61,248 nucleotides of DNA from Bacillota bacterium (GTDB lineage: Bacteria; Bacillota; Bacilli; Bacillales_A; Planococcaceae), in the NCBI GenBank assembly GCA_023405135.1, contig JAEXYZ010000019.1:1-61248 (forward strand), given 5' to 3'. Below, piece after piece: positions 8,619-17,268 of this stretch. The notes beneath the pieces were generated by a model. That model made no database searches. It was not told where the DNA came from and saw only the letters and a program-made list of their open reading frames with translations. Numbering within the stretch: position 1 is the first letter of the stretch; each line of letters starts with the position of its first letter. Both the position numbers and the translations under genes were made by a program.

Positions 8619-9050
8619 TTATAAAAAAAGCTTCTCACATTTTAGCCTCACCAGTTCAACTGGTACTCGATGTAAAGAAGCTATTTCATAAATGTTGTTG
8701 TTCTCTCTGAAAATCTCATCAGAGAGTAATAGTTCAGCTGCAAAGCGATTTGCTTCACGTTCGATTTTATTTATCGAAAATAAAGTGTTTGAACGCATGA
8801 AGGGCGTGTTCAACCTTGTATGCAAAATTGCATGACCTAGTTCATGGGCGCAAACTACTCGTTTCCATTCCTCACTTAGATTTTGATTTATTACAATATA
8901 TTTATTTCTGCGATCATATTTATAAAAACCTTTAATTTCTTCGTGTAAGTCCCATTCAATTATATGTATGTTTAATCTTGCTGCTAGTTCAAAAGGACAA
9001 TTGGTATTATGTTTTCGCATTAGATTTTCTACAATGGATTTTCCCCACAT
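8619..9050 (-). CDS. immA: ImmA/IrrE-family metallopeptidase
   Basis: The 143-residue protein contains the zinc protease motif HELGHAILH (about residues 68-76) and the later glutamate in EREANRFAAELL, the signature of the IrrE/ImmA family. In ICEBs1 and related prophages ImmA cuts the ImmR-type repressor after DNA damage and so induces the element. The XRE repressor encoded two genes upstream in the same leftward operon is the likely target. The start is an ATG in MWGKSIVENLMRKH. Confidence 0.92.
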   Translation of the reverse strand: MWGKSIVENLMRKHNTNCPFELAARLNIHIIEWDLHEEIKGFYKYDRRNKYIVINQNLSEEWKRVVCAHELGHAILHTRLNTPFMRSNTLFSINKIEREANRFAAELLLSDEIFRENNNIYEIASLHRVPVELVRLKCEKLFL

Positions 9051-9103
9051 TCAATCCCCACATTTCAAAATCTGAAATTTAATTGGGCATATCTGTATAA
9101 ACA

Positions 9104-9460
9104 TTAATTTGCAAAAGTAGTATTACGTACTTTCCAATCTTCTAATTTTATAAACAACCAGAAGCCATATATTCCTAGCGTTACAACAGTTAATAACCAC
9201 CACTTAATCCAATTGCCAAATAATCCAACTGCTGAACCATTGAATTTTAATCGACGCCCCTCAACTACGGTGTGATTGATTTTCCAACCATATACCATCG
9301 TTAAAGACCATGGATAGCAAATACCTAAAGTACAAACAGTAACCAAAGTTCCTAAGATTCGCCAACCGATATATTGAAGTAAACCTCCATCAAAATAAGA
9401 AGTTCGACCTCGCTTAGTTTCCAATGATGATTCCTGAATAGAAATGTTAACATTCGTCAT
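9104..9460 (-). CDS. small membrane protein resembling the DUF898/YjgN family
   Basis: This 118-residue protein has two or three hydrophobic stretches (YIGWRILGTLVTVCTLGICY and WIKWWLLTVVTLGIYGFWLF) and the motifs KFNGSAVGLFGNWIKWW and IKLEDWKVRNT, which resemble the repeats of the YjgN/DUF898 family. It lies between repressor and ImmA genes in the lysogeny operon. Expression from the prophage in the lysogen suggests a conversion or exclusion role, but no function is known. The family assignment comes from memory of the motif and is moderate. Confidence 0.6.
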   Translation of the reverse strand: MTNVNISIQESSLETKRGRTSYFDGGLLQYIGWRILGTLVTVCTLGICYPWSLTMVYGWKINHTVVEGRRLKFNGSAVGLFGNWIKWWLLTVVTLGIYGFWLFIKLEDWKVRNTTFAN

Positions 9461-9483
9461 TAATAATATCCTCCTTTTGTTTT

Positions 9484-9930
9484 TTATTCATCATCTCGGA
9501 ATTTCTTAGGTGTATATTTCTTGTTGATCCGTTGTGTCTGTCTGAATATATGTTCCAACGATTCAATGAGAGATTCTTTCGCCTCTTCTGATAGAGGTTC
9601 GCCGCTAAATGCTAACCCGTCACTTTTTTCAATTTCCCTTTTGAACTGCTCTAGGCGTTTAGCTACGTCTTTTTCTTCTTTAGTTAAAGGTTTATCTATT
9701 GAAGTGTCTTCTATATAACCGGCTTTAACCATTAAATCTTCATAATTAATCTTTAAAGCTTTTGCTAATTTCTCAATAGTTGCAGGCTTTGGTACGCCTC
9801 TTTTTCCATTTTCGATTCTAGATAATTGTGCTGCACTTATATCGGAATATATAGCGACTTGGTTTAATGTCATATCTTTAGATTCTCTAACTTTTTTTAT
9901 GTATTCACCAAATTCGCTCACATATATCAC
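9484..9930 (-). CDS. XRE-family prophage repressor (ImmR-like)
   Basis: The 148-residue protein carries a Cro/CI helix-turn-helix at about residues 8-62 (MTLNQVAIYSDISAAQLSRI, then GVPKPATIEKLAKALKI). A C-terminal tail of about 80 residues lacks a LexA-type autocleavage domain. A repressor without self-cleavage next to an ImmA protease is the ICEBs1-type switch. It should bind the TTACC-N4-GGTAA operators in the gap to its right, repressing the rightward cro-like operon and probably its own gene. Confidence 0.9.
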   Translation of the reverse strand: MIYVSEFGEYIKKVRESKDMTLNQVAIYSDISAAQLSRIENGKRGVPKPATIEKLAKALKINYEDLMVKAGYIEDTSIDKPLTKEEKDVAKRLEQFKREIEKSDGLAFSGEPLSEEAKESLIESLEHIFRQTQRINKKYTPKKFRDDE

Positions 9931-9970
9931 CTCCTAATATGCTTTTATATATAAATTTTATATCCCTTCA

Positions 9971-10071
9971 TTACCAAAAGGAAATTTTTAAAAGAAAAAA
10001 CTAATAAAAAGTGTTGCCAAAAGGTAAAAATTAAGTTATATTATTCCCATAAGGTAATTACCAAAAGGTAA
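9971..10071. promoter_or_regulatory. lysogeny switch: four TTACC-N4-GGTAA operators and rightward promoter
   Basis: Four 14-bp sites related to the perfect palindrome TTACCAAAAGGTAA start at 9971, 10014, 10044 and 10058; the last is perfect. The rightward promoter TTGCCA (10014), 17 bases, TATATT (10037) is overlapped by the second site and flanked by the third and fourth. Repressor bound here would shut the early operon. The first site lies toward the leftward repressor gene and may autoregulate it. Confidence 0.85.
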
Positions 10072-10086
10072 AGGTGGTGAAACAAG

Positions 10087-10341
10087 TTGAAAAACACGAC
10101 ACACGACATCAAGGTAAGAATTGATTTTTTAAATAATTACCTTATACAAAATAAGTTGAGTGAAAGTGAATTTGCTCAATCTATTGGTGTTGCTCATAGT
10201 ACAGTTAATAGGGTACTTAATGGAAAACGTAATCCTGGTGGAAAGTTCATTGCTGGATTATTAAAGAATTTCCCAGATTTAACATTTGAACAAGTTTTTA
10301 CGTATGATTGCGATTTGCCAAAAGGTAACAAAACAGCATAG
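10087..10341 (+). CDS. XRE-family Cro-like regulator
   Basis: This 84-residue protein is nearly all helix-turn-helix (LSESEFAQSIGVAHSTVNRVL followed by NGKRNPGGKFIAGLL). It starts at TTG behind AAAGGTGG, directly right of the operator cluster, and is the first gene of the rightward early operon. Position and size fit a Cro-type antagonist of the lysogenic repressor. Its last codons contain a further copy of the same operator. An excisionase role is a less likely alternative. Confidence 0.85.
   Translation: MKNTTHDIKVRIDFLNNYLIQNKLSESEFAQSIGVAHSTVNRVLNGKRNPGGKFIAGLLKNFPDLTFEQVFTYDCDLPKGNKTA
10315..10328. promoter_or_regulatory. fifth operator copy, inside the cro-like gene
   Basis: TTGCCAAAAGGTAA is identical to the site that covers the early promoter -35. 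It overlaps the last codons of the cro-like gene, just ahead of the next gene's ribosome site. It could act as a roadblock or looping site. Confidence 0.6.
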
Positions 10342-10352
10342 GAGGAATGGAA

Positions 10353-10631
10353 GTGGGTTGGAGCATGACAAAACCCAAGCGTAAAAAAAAGCGCAAACAA
10401 CCGAAACCATCAGAAGAATTTCGAAATATCAGAGGTCCAAAACGAGAACGCCTTATTGCTGAAAGAAAAGCAAGAGGGTTTTCACAAAGTCAGCTCGCAA
10501 AATTAATAGGATGTTCAACTGCTATGATATGTCATTTAGAAAATGGGCGATTAAATCCGAATGCTGAAATTTCAATGCAGCTAGAGTCAGTTTTAGAAAC
10601 ACCGTTTTTCGAATTGTTTCCAGATTTATAA
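10353..10631 (+). CDS. XRE-family DNA-binding protein
   Basis: This protein of about 92 residues has a basic N-terminal tail (KPKRKKKRKQPKP) and a helix-turn-helix (GFSQSQLAKLIGCSTAMICHLENG). An ATG lies only one base after GGAGG, so I prefer the in-frame GTG six bases later, seven bases from the ribosome site. It follows the cro-like gene by a few bases and is presumably cotranscribed. It may be a second early regulator; the target is unknown. Confidence 0.8.
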   Translation: MGWSMTKPKRKKKRKQPKPSEEFRNIRGPKRERLIAERKARGFSQSQLAKLIGCSTAMICHLENGRLNPNAEISMQLESVLETPFFELFPDL

Positions 10632-10828
10632 AAAAGTACTTGACACTGTATTTAAAGAAATTTTCCAGTTGCGAATACTAAAAAATATTAGAAAATATAC
10701 CATTTTTTAAATAGTCAGCTTTTCCTTATTTGAAAATACTATAAAATACAACAAGATTTACATTTAATTACAAAAATGGTATTTTGGATATTTTTATAAT
10801 GAGAATTATCACACTAAGGAGGTTTATC

Positions 10829-11530
10829 ATGAATCAATTAATAAAAACAACAACAAACGATAATGGAGAAATCATTGTAAGTGGGCGCGAACTTCATGAA
10901 TTTTTGGAGGTCGGAACACGTTATGATACATGGTTCGAAAGAATGATTGGTTACGGCTTCGTTGAAGGTGTTGATTATGTAGAAATTGCCGAAAAAGTAG
11001 ATGCTCAAAAAAGAGCACGTACTTATGAGCAAGTGAATCATGCATTAAAACTGGATATGGCTAAAGAGCTTTCAATGATTCAACGCAATGAAAAAGGTAA
11101 ACAAGCTAGACAATATTTCATAGAAATTGAAAAGCGTTGGAACGACCCTGACATGATTGTTAAAAGAGCGCATGAAATTTTGGAAAGGAAAGTTGCTAAA
11201 TTAACTACACAAAATCTCATGCTTGAACAACAAGTGAAAGAGTTGAAACCGAAAGCGGATTATGTAGACGCAATTTTAAAGAATAAAGGTTTAGTAAGTA
11301 TGACACAAATCGCTAAGGATTACGGAATGTCTGCTGAAAAGATGAACAAAATACTTCACGAATTGAAAGTGCAATTCAAACAAGGTAAACAATGGTTTTT
11401 GTATAGCAGATATCACGACAAAGGTTACACACAATCTGAAACTATTTCAATTACTCGTTCGGACGGTAAGTCAGATATAACTTTGAATACAAAATGGACA
11501 CAAAAAAGAAGCGTTCACTTAGGGATTTAA
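10829..11530 (+). CDS. phage antirepressor (AntA/AntB plus KilA-C domains)
   Basis: The 233-residue protein joins an N-terminal AntA/AntB domain (about 15-85, SGRELHEFLEVGTRYDTWFERM) to a coiled coil and a C-terminal KilA-C DNA-binding domain (about 135-230, GLVSMTQIAKDYGMSAEKMN). Antirepressors inactivate the phage repressor during induction. I chose the ATG behind AAGGAGG; an earlier in-frame start has no ribosome site. The frame stops at TAA right after HLGI, but reading through would add only EKLE before a second stop, so the loss is minor. A long AT-rich gap separates it from the XRE genes. Confidence 0.9.
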   Translation: MNQLIKTTTNDNGEIIVSGRELHEFLEVGTRYDTWFERMIGYGFVEGVDYVEIAEKVDAQKRARTYEQVNHALKLDMAKELSMIQRNEKGKQARQYFIEIEKRWNDPDMIVKRAHEILERKVAKLTTQNLMLEQQVKELKPKADYVDAILKNKGLVSMTQIAKDYGMSAEKMNKILHELKVQFKQGKQWFLYSRYHDKGYTQSETISITRSDGKSDITLNTKWTQKRSVHLGI

Positions 11531-11562
11531 GAAAAACTTGAATGAACAGCTTCAAGCGGGGC

Positions 11563-11607
11563 AAAAAAGACCACATAAGAGTTTTTATACTCCTGTGTGG
11601 TCTTTTT
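11563..11607. terminator. bidirectional terminator
   Basis: AAAAAGACCACA pairs with TGTGTGGTCTTTTT around a short loop. It ends the antirepressor transcript and can also stop the converging leftward nuclease gene. Confidence 0.85.
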
Positions 11608-11616
11608 AACATTCAG

Positions 11617-13236
11617 CTAATTTTGTCCCAATAGTTCTATAATTAATAGTTTATCTGCGATATCCTTAATAAAATGAGGAATTTCCTCTATATGTTGTGC
11701 AATAGCTTTAGCTTTTCCTGGCTTTGAAGAAATATGATATTTTTCAGAAATAGTTTGTTCCATTGAAGTATAATCCTCTATTGCTGTACGCAAATAGGAT
11801 TCAAAGTCTTTACCGAAGTATGCATAATCGGCTCTAACAATACAATTTTCAGTTTCTGTATCCCATTCTTCTTCGCAAAAGATGCCATTAAACACATCCC
11901 TAGTCTTTGATGCATTCCTGTCACAATCAAATATAGCATAACAATTGTAACCGTATGCTTTAAATAACCTCCAGTACAAGGGGATTGCATCCTTACCGCG
12001 ACAATTAACAATTTCGGTTCCATGTTCAGCTAAAGAATACCCACTACGTTTTAAATACACTGGCAGAGCAAAATATTCAGTAGCTCCCTCCACTAAAATG
12101 ATTGTTTCGGCAAACATTCCTTTTAACTGGTCTGAAAATAGTTTTGTCGAGTAAAAATCAACTATGTTTTCTGGTGACACACAATTCTCTGGAACACCTG
12201 ACCCTATACAAAAATCGCAAAGTTGCTGAGCGGATAGTTGTATTGCTTTAGTAACTCCACCCTCTTTATGTACTCGAACAAGTCCGTCTAAGTATTCTGC
12301 ATCTATGAACTCTGCGGAATGTGTTGAAATGATTACTTGAATACCACATGAACACATATCTACAACATATTCCTTTAACCATCTTTGAGCTAAGGGATGG
12401 AGATGAGCTTCTGGTTCTTCAATAATCAACACAAAATTTTCACCTGTGAATACTTCCATATATGCTTTAACAAAAGCCATTAATAAGACTTGCTGTTCAC
12501 CAGTGCCGAATTCTTCAAATCCACGAATATTATCTCCCTCTTTTGCATAGATCCGAAGTGACTTTGCATAATTGTTTGGATCATAGGCTGAAAAATCCAC
12601 AGCCAATGAGTGAACAAACCCTTTTACTGCCCCCTTTAGAGCTTCAGAAAATCGATTAAAAAAACCAGAGAATTCATCAGTCTGTTCAAAGGATGCTGTA
12701 ATTTGATTAAAGGCTTGTGATAATTCATCTTTATGCTCTGTACTTAAGGCTTCATGTATCTTCTTTGAAAACTTGCTTAACAGAGAGTAGCTACTACTAT
12801 AATTAAAAGCACTCTGGATATTTCTTTCAGCATCAATCAAGTAGGACTGACAGGCAGAACGCTGTTCGTTTGTGGGATATATTTTATTTCCACTGCCATC
12901 GTGCAAAAGATTATTATTAGCCTGTCCATTATAACCATAACTTACAGCTATAACGTCATATCCATTTCCTCTATTATCATAATATAAAGGCTTAGTAAAT
13001 TTAGCAGTAATATGTGCGGTAGGATATTCATTTTGATTACGTTTAAAATAATCACTTTCCAACATCTCGATATAAGTTGGATATCTTTCACCAAGTAATC
13101 TATTTATAGCTGATAATATATTAGATTTTCCTGCGTTATTCGGTCCGAATAGAACAAGAGGCTTATTTTGAGGAAGTTTAAGAGCCACTTTTTCTATCGA
13201 TCGATAATGTTTAATTAAAATTGCTTTTAACCTCAA
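11617..13236 (-). CDS. OLD-family ATP-dependent endonuclease (AAA ATPase plus TOPRIM)
   Basis: This 539-residue protein has an ABC-type ATPase with Walker A GPNNAGKS at residues 31-38, a signature-like FGTGEQQVLLMAF and a Walker B IIEEPEAHLHP. A C-terminal TOPRIM nuclease domain starts at about residue 375 (ILVEGATEYFALPVYLKR, later YAIFDCDRN with the acidic pair). OLD proteins such as P2 Old exclude other phages. GajA of Gabija is a relative, but no UvrD-like GajB partner lies next to it, so a stand-alone class 1 OLD is more likely. It is head to tail with the restriction-modification operon. Confidence 0.9.
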   Translation of the reverse strand: MRLKAILIKHYRSIEKVALKLPQNKPLVLFGPNNAGKSNILSAINRLLGERYPTYIEMLESDYFKRNQNEYPTAHITAKFTKPLYYDNRGNGYDVIAVSYGYNGQANNNLLHDGSGNKIYPTNEQRSACQSYLIDAERNIQSAFNYSSSYSLLSKFSKKIHEALSTEHKDELSQAFNQITASFEQTDEFSGFFNRFSEALKGAVKGFVHSLAVDFSAYDPNNYAKSLRIYAKEGDNIRGFEEFGTGEQQVLLMAFVKAYMEVFTGENFVLIIEEPEAHLHPLAQRWLKEYVVDMCSCGIQVIISTHSAEFIDAEYLDGLVRVHKEGGVTKAIQLSAQQLCDFCIGSGVPENCVSPENIVDFYSTKLFSDQLKGMFAETIILVEGATEYFALPVYLKRSGYSLAEHGTEIVNCRGKDAIPLYWRLFKAYGYNCYAIFDCDRNASKTRDVFNGIFCEEEWDTETENCIVRADYAYFGKDFESYLRTAIEDYTSMEQTISEKYHISSKPGKAKAIAQHIEEIPHFIKDIADKLLIIELLGQN

Positions 13237-13374
13237 CCTTTTACCTCCTAATATAAATGCTCCGTCATAACTTCTTTAGCAATCTAGCCATTAGCTTATT
13301 GTTTACTGGTCGAGAAAGTAATCATTATACTTAAATGGTTGTTTTCAAATATTTTGATTGCTTTTAAGAGATAT

Positions 13375-14463
13375 CTAATTAATATATGTATTTATTAGGT
13401 GTTCAACGACTTTTGAGATTTTTTCGGACTCAATTTTCTTCATAACCATCCTCATATATTGCCAATGAGGATTTCCATTTTTATCTACTGGTAATATTAT
13501 TTTTTCCTGCCTAATTCTTTTATCATTAATTTCACGATTAAAAGAATATTTTTCTTCTAATCTTTTTATAATTGAAGAAATAAAAAGATAAATATACTTG
13601 TCTGCATTATTTTCATCTTTTAACTTTAAGCTTGTTACATGGTCACTTGCCACAAATTCATAATGATGATAAAAACAAGCTCCAACGCTTCCACTATTTG
13701 CAACAGTTAAGCAGTTTTTAAATTTGCGCACATTATCCTCATTATTTATAAAGTTATCTACTCCGTTATTCATTGCTGTTGATGATATATAGGGTGTATT
13801 GCCCTCGATTTGATTGCTTTTAGTAAGCCTTTTTCCTCGCTGTATCTTCTTGAATATTTTTTCAAATTTAAACTCTTTCCACTCTACATTTTCAAAATCA
13901 AGCAGTTCAAAACAATATTCAATCATTCTCTGTTTATAATAATTAACAATTTTTTGAGCCTGTTCTTTCTGTTTTCGCTTAATATAATCCTCCATAAATC
14001 TCCAGTTGGGGTTGCCATTAGAATCAACTGGGAGTAAAATTTTAGTTCTATTTAGTCTAGTTAGAGTTGCTCCAGTGCTACCCCAGCTAAACTTTCTCAT
14101 TTGAATTTTTAATAATGGTACTAAAAATAAAGCAATTTCTTTGTTCAAAAGTTTATTTTCTACAATTTGAATATTTTGTCCAGTAAAAAAGTTCTTTGGC
14201 TGATAGAAGACGGTTTGAGTATCTAAACCAATTGTTATTACATTTCCTCTGTCAATGCTAAATCCAGTGTTCTGTTTTTCACCGACAAAAATATCAATCC
14301 CATTATTAAGGTTACTCCTAGTGACATATGGGATGTCTCCATTAGTCTCAAGAAGTTTGTTTTTGTCAATTCCACTATTAGTTGAACGAATATTAAAAAG
14401 TCCTTCTTCGCCACCTATAAAAAACTCTTTCCATTCCACACTGTCAAGTTCAAGTCTATTCAT
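13375..14463 (-). CDS. hsdS: restriction-modification specificity subunit (HsdS/BcgIB type)
   Basis: The 362-residue protein has two similar halves. Each is a target-recognition domain starting with VEWKEF and followed by a conserved helix ending in LPVDsNGNPNWRFM or LPVDKNGNPHWQYM. Such twin domains recognise a bipartite DNA target. The start is the ATG that overlaps the last eight bases of the upstream methylase gene, so the two are coupled; a longer frame runs back into that gene. It would give sequence specificity to the methylase/nuclease subunit. Confidence 0.88.
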   Translation of the reverse strand: MNRLELDSVEWKEFFIGGEEGLFNIRSTNSGIDKNKLLETNGDIPYVTRSNLNNGIDIFVGEKQNTGFSIDRGNVITIGLDTQTVFYQPKNFFTGQNIQIVENKLLNKEIALFLVPLLKIQMRKFSWGSTGATLTRLNRTKILLPVDSNGNPNWRFMEDYIKRKQKEQAQKIVNYYKQRMIEYCFELLDFENVEWKEFKFEKIFKKIQRGKRLTKSNQIEGNTPYISSTAMNNGVDNFINNEDNVRKFKNCLTVANSGSVGACFYHHYEFVASDHVTSLKLKDENNADKYIYLFISSIIKRLEEKYSFNREINDKRIRQEKIILPVDKNGNPHWQYMRMVMKKIESEKISKVVEHLINTYIN

Positions 14464-16438
14464 CACTTTCACCTGCCAGTTCTTCTGCAACTCTTGGGAT
14501 ATCTGGTTTTTGTTCTGTATAATATTTATAATTATCATCTCCTAGGCTGAATAGATATCCTCTGCCATGAGTAATCATATTAACCTCAAATGTAATATAA
14601 TTGGCAATTGTATTTCTAAAATTCTCTTCAGAAGGAATTTCATCATTAAAATAATAAAAAGAGTGTAGCCATTCATCATCAGGCTCAATGGTTGTTTTTA
14701 CGCAGAATTTCGTTTCTGGCTCAATTCTATCAAACCATACATCAAGCAGATGTTGCTTTTTATCCTTTGCGCTTGCTGTTTCCACTAATCCTATATGTTT
14801 GGATACTTCATATCCATCATTTTCAAAATTGATAAACTTGCATATTTTATCTTTGTGATGAGGCCTTCCCGCAGTAAATACGACAATACAAGGATTCGTA
14901 CCTACGCCGTAGAAAGTGTTTTTATTCAGAGTGATTACTCCTTCTAGAGTATGTTTTTTTAATATATTTCGTTTAATATTTCTTTCCTCTTTGGTTTTGC
15001 CCGTAACAGCACTTTGTGGCACAATAACTGCAACCCTACCATCTTCGACAATAGAATCTAATAAATGCTCTGTGAATGCAATCTCGTAAAGGTCAGGATT
15101 TTGTTTTGACCCTTGTGAATATGGCGGATTCATCATTCCTACAGTACAGCCTTTTTTCTGTAGCTTAGCAGGGTTTTGCTTCAAAAAATCTTCGTTCTCT
15201 AGGTTACTTTTCCCATCCCCTCGGAGAATCATATTTGTTGTAGCTATAGTAAACATATAGCTTTGGTCTTCAATGCCATGAAGTTGATTTTTTCTAATAT
15301 TTAACTTCTGAAAATCATCATCTGTTTGTTTTAACATATGGCTCATGGCTGCTATTAAAAATCCGGCTGTTCCACAGCAAGGATCCAAGACATTGTCTGT
15401 TGGCTTTAAATCTAGCAATTCACAAAATAATTCTGTTATATGTTTTGGTGTGAGTACAATTCCTAAACTTTGTCCATCTCCACCTGAATAACTCATAAAC
15501 TCTCCGTAAAATCTTCCTAAGTAATCCTCTGAAGAACGATGGTATCTAATGCTTTGATAGATACTTTTATAGAGAAACTCAGTATAATGTTTCACTGGAG
15601 TTTTTCCAAGTGTAGGGTTTATCTGATTGATTTTTGCTGTATCCTTGATAACAGAAAACTGTCTCAATAATTTATCTTTTTTTACTTGTGGAGATACATT
15701 AGCACGAGCTAGGTTATCTTCTATAGCTTTATATATCTTCGCTCCATCGGTTACGATGTTATCACCATTTAAGTTGTTTATATCAAAGTTTTTGTATTCC
15801 ATTTCTCGAAGGGCAAGTAAAATGCCCGACACAATCAAAGGTTTATCCTTATCTTGAATACTACCATAATTACGCAAATCTTCGTGAAGAGTAGCTGCGT
15901 CTTTTAGAATTTCAGTAGTTTCCTTTTCTTGGTCAGTGGCCTCTTTTAATATTTCCTTAATATAGTACTCATCAATATTTTCTTCTTTGAAAGATATAAA
16001 TGTTTCTATTTCCGGTAGTTCTTTATAATTTAAGCGTTCATCTATAAAAATTGGCGTGATACGATGCCTTTTTTCATTTCCTGAAACTCCAATGGCGATA
16101 ACTTTTTTATATGTAGTATTTTTTATGAGATGTTTGCCATAAAATAAAGCTCCATTAACTGCGTAATTAACATTACTTGAGGTATCCTCTTTAAGTAGAT
16201 TTTGTTCGTCTCTTGCTACGTGAAATGACAAATCTGCTTTATCCTCGATAACGATTAAAAAGTCTTTTACTACACCTGTATATTCTGGAAAACCAACATT
16301 ATTAGTTCCTGATTTTGATGCAGTTTTTAAGGCTCTATGTATTTCTTTAATATCGCTTCCTTGAGGAGTAAAGTAATCAAGATTTGCTTCTTTTAATAAA
16401 TCATAAACCCATAAGTCTGTGCTTGCTTCTTTTCTCAT
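14456..16438 (-). CDS. hsdM: BcgI-like fused endonuclease / N6-adenine methylase subunit
   Basis: This 660-residue protein carries a methylase core with AdoMet motif DPCCGTAGF (352-360) and catalytic NPPY (437-440), typical of HsdM. Its first 170 residues hold a PD-(D/E)xK-like pattern: P51-E52, then D59 and E65-D-K67 in VVKDFLIVIEDK. A nuclease domain fused to the methylase, a separate specificity subunit and no HsdR gene nearby fit a type IIB/BcgI-like system that cuts and methylates with one protein. It would protect the lysogen against other DNA. Nuclease activity is inferred from the motif. Confidence 0.85.
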   Translation of the reverse strand: MRKEASTDLWVYDLLKEANLDYFTPQGSDIKEIHRALKTASKSGTNNVGFPEYTGVVKDFLIVIEDKADLSFHVARDEQNLLKEDTSSNVNYAVNGALFYGKHLIKNTTYKKVIAIGVSGNEKRHRITPIFIDERLNYKELPEIETFISFKEENIDEYYIKEILKEATDQEKETTEILKDAATLHEDLRNYGSIQDKDKPLIVSGILLALREMEYKNFDINNLNGDNIVTDGAKIYKAIEDNLARANVSPQVKKDKLLRQFSVIKDTAKINQINPTLGKTPVKHYTEFLYKSIYQSIRYHRSSEDYLGRFYGEFMSYSGGDGQSLGIVLTPKHITELFCELLDLKPTDNVLDPCCGTAGFLIAAMSHMLKQTDDDFQKLNIRKNQLHGIEDQSYMFTIATTNMILRGDGKSNLENEDFLKQNPAKLQKKGCTVGMMNPPYSQGSKQNPDLYEIAFTEHLLDSIVEDGRVAVIVPQSAVTGKTKEERNIKRNILKKHTLEGVITLNKNTFYGVGTNPCIVVFTAGRPHHKDKICKFINFENDGYEVSKHIGLVETASAKDKKQHLLDVWFDRIEPETKFCVKTTIEPDDEWLHSFYYFNDEIPSEENFRNTIANYITFEVNMITHGRGYLFSLGDDNYKYYTEQKPDIPRVAEELAGESDE

Positions 16439-16455
16439 AATTATAGTACTCCTTA

Positions 16456-16671
16456 CTATATATTTTCATTTTCCTTAATGTGTTCTACTATATCTCCAAA
16501 ATCACAATCGAGGACATCACATATTCGACTAAGAATACCAAGACTAACTACTTCATCACGACCCAGCTTTGTCATTGTATTTGGTGATATTTTTGCATCT
16601 TTGCGTAAATCTGATTTGCTCATCTTTTTATCAATTAACAATTTCCATAATCTATTGTACGAAATCGCCAC
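16456..16671 (-). CDS. XRE-family controller protein of the restriction-modification operon
   Basis: The 71-residue protein is one helix-turn-helix domain (KMSKSDLRKDAKISPNTMTKLGR), the size of restriction-modification C proteins. An upstream ATG is in frame, but GGAGGG lies seven bases before the GTG, so GTG is the better start. It heads the leftward operon. A small inverted repeat, TATAC-TATTC-GTATA, lies just upstream and may be its operator. C proteins delay restriction until methylation has protected the host. Confidence 0.8.
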   Translation of the reverse strand: MAISYNRLWKLLIDKKMSKSDLRKDAKISPNTMTKLGRDEVVSLGILSRICDVLDCDFGDIVEHIKENENI

Positions 16672-16686
16672 AGCTTCTCCCTCCAT

Positions 16687-17066
16687 AATTATATACTATT
16701 CGTATATTATAACAATAAAATCGCAATTTCTCAATAATTTATCTTAATAACATGCGATATTTATATATCTTGTTATGTGATTCTAATTGGTCAAATCATT
16801 TAATTTTAAGTCGACTTTGACTTTACAATTTTATTTTAGGTTTTATACTTCATTAATTTATTCAATCATTGCAATCCCATACTTTTAGACAAAAAAGTCG
16901 AAAAGTCTAATTGAAAAATCCAAAACTACAGCATTCAGCCTTCTTAAACTGAATACCACTTTCGCTCAAATTTGAGCAAAAGCATAAGCATTACAGCCAT
17001 CTTTTCTGGAAAATAGACAGGCTGTTTTCTTATTTTAGGGGTTCGAATCAATAGAATTCTTCGCTT
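16687..17066. other. non-coding stretch at the left end of the serine-recombinase element
   Basis: No gene was seen. It contains the TATAC/GTATA repeat of the controller gene, a perfect 14-bp palindrome GCTCAAATTTGAGC at 16964 and a terminator-like hairpin ACAGCC/GGCTGT followed by TTTTCTTATTTT near 17030. The left end of the inserted element should lie in this stretch. Its exact base could not be fixed without an empty-site comparison. Confidence 0.4.
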
Positions 17067-17153
17067 ATGGATGAGGAGAAAAAAATTTTTAGAAAATCCT
17101 CAACTAATGTGCCCTACCGTGGCTATAAGGTGAGAGGAAAATACTTTGCTTGA
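17067..17153 (+). CDS. possible 28-residue peptide ahead of the primase gene
   Basis: A short basic peptide (begins MDEEKKIFRKSSTN, ends RGYKVRGKYFA) overlaps the next short frame by eight bases. There is no strong ribosome site. It is recorded because such short frames often precede primase genes in clostridial elements. Coding status is uncertain. Confidence 0.3.
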   Translation: MDEEKKIFRKSSTNVPYRGYKVRGKYFA

Positions 17154-17268
17154 CCATTCGAGTAAGCTATTTGCTGTGGCATTAGCTAAGGGGTTAATAA
17201 TTTCGGCTATTAGTAGAGGAAAGCAATTCACAGAAATATTTGTTCCTGTACTCAAACTGCAGGTTTGA
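17146..17268 (+). CDS. possible 40-residue peptide ahead of the primase gene
   Basis: It starts at TTG behind GGTGAGAGG, in MLDHSSKLFAVALAKGLIIS, and ends KLQV. It has a good ribosome site and a protein-like composition with a hydrophobic centre. It shares eight bases with the preceding short frame, consistent with coupling. No family is recognised. Confidence 0.4.
   Translation: MLDHSSKLFAVALAKGLIISAISRGKQFTEIFVPVLKLQV

Noticed and set aside
11617..13236. Gabija system (GajA)
   Set aside because: The nuclease is OLD-type, but there is no UvrD/PcrA-like GajB gene on either side.
14464..14538. Longer start of the specificity subunit
   Set aside because: The upstream extension lies wholly inside the methylase gene. 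The ATG overlapping the methylase stop gives the expected VEWKEF start.
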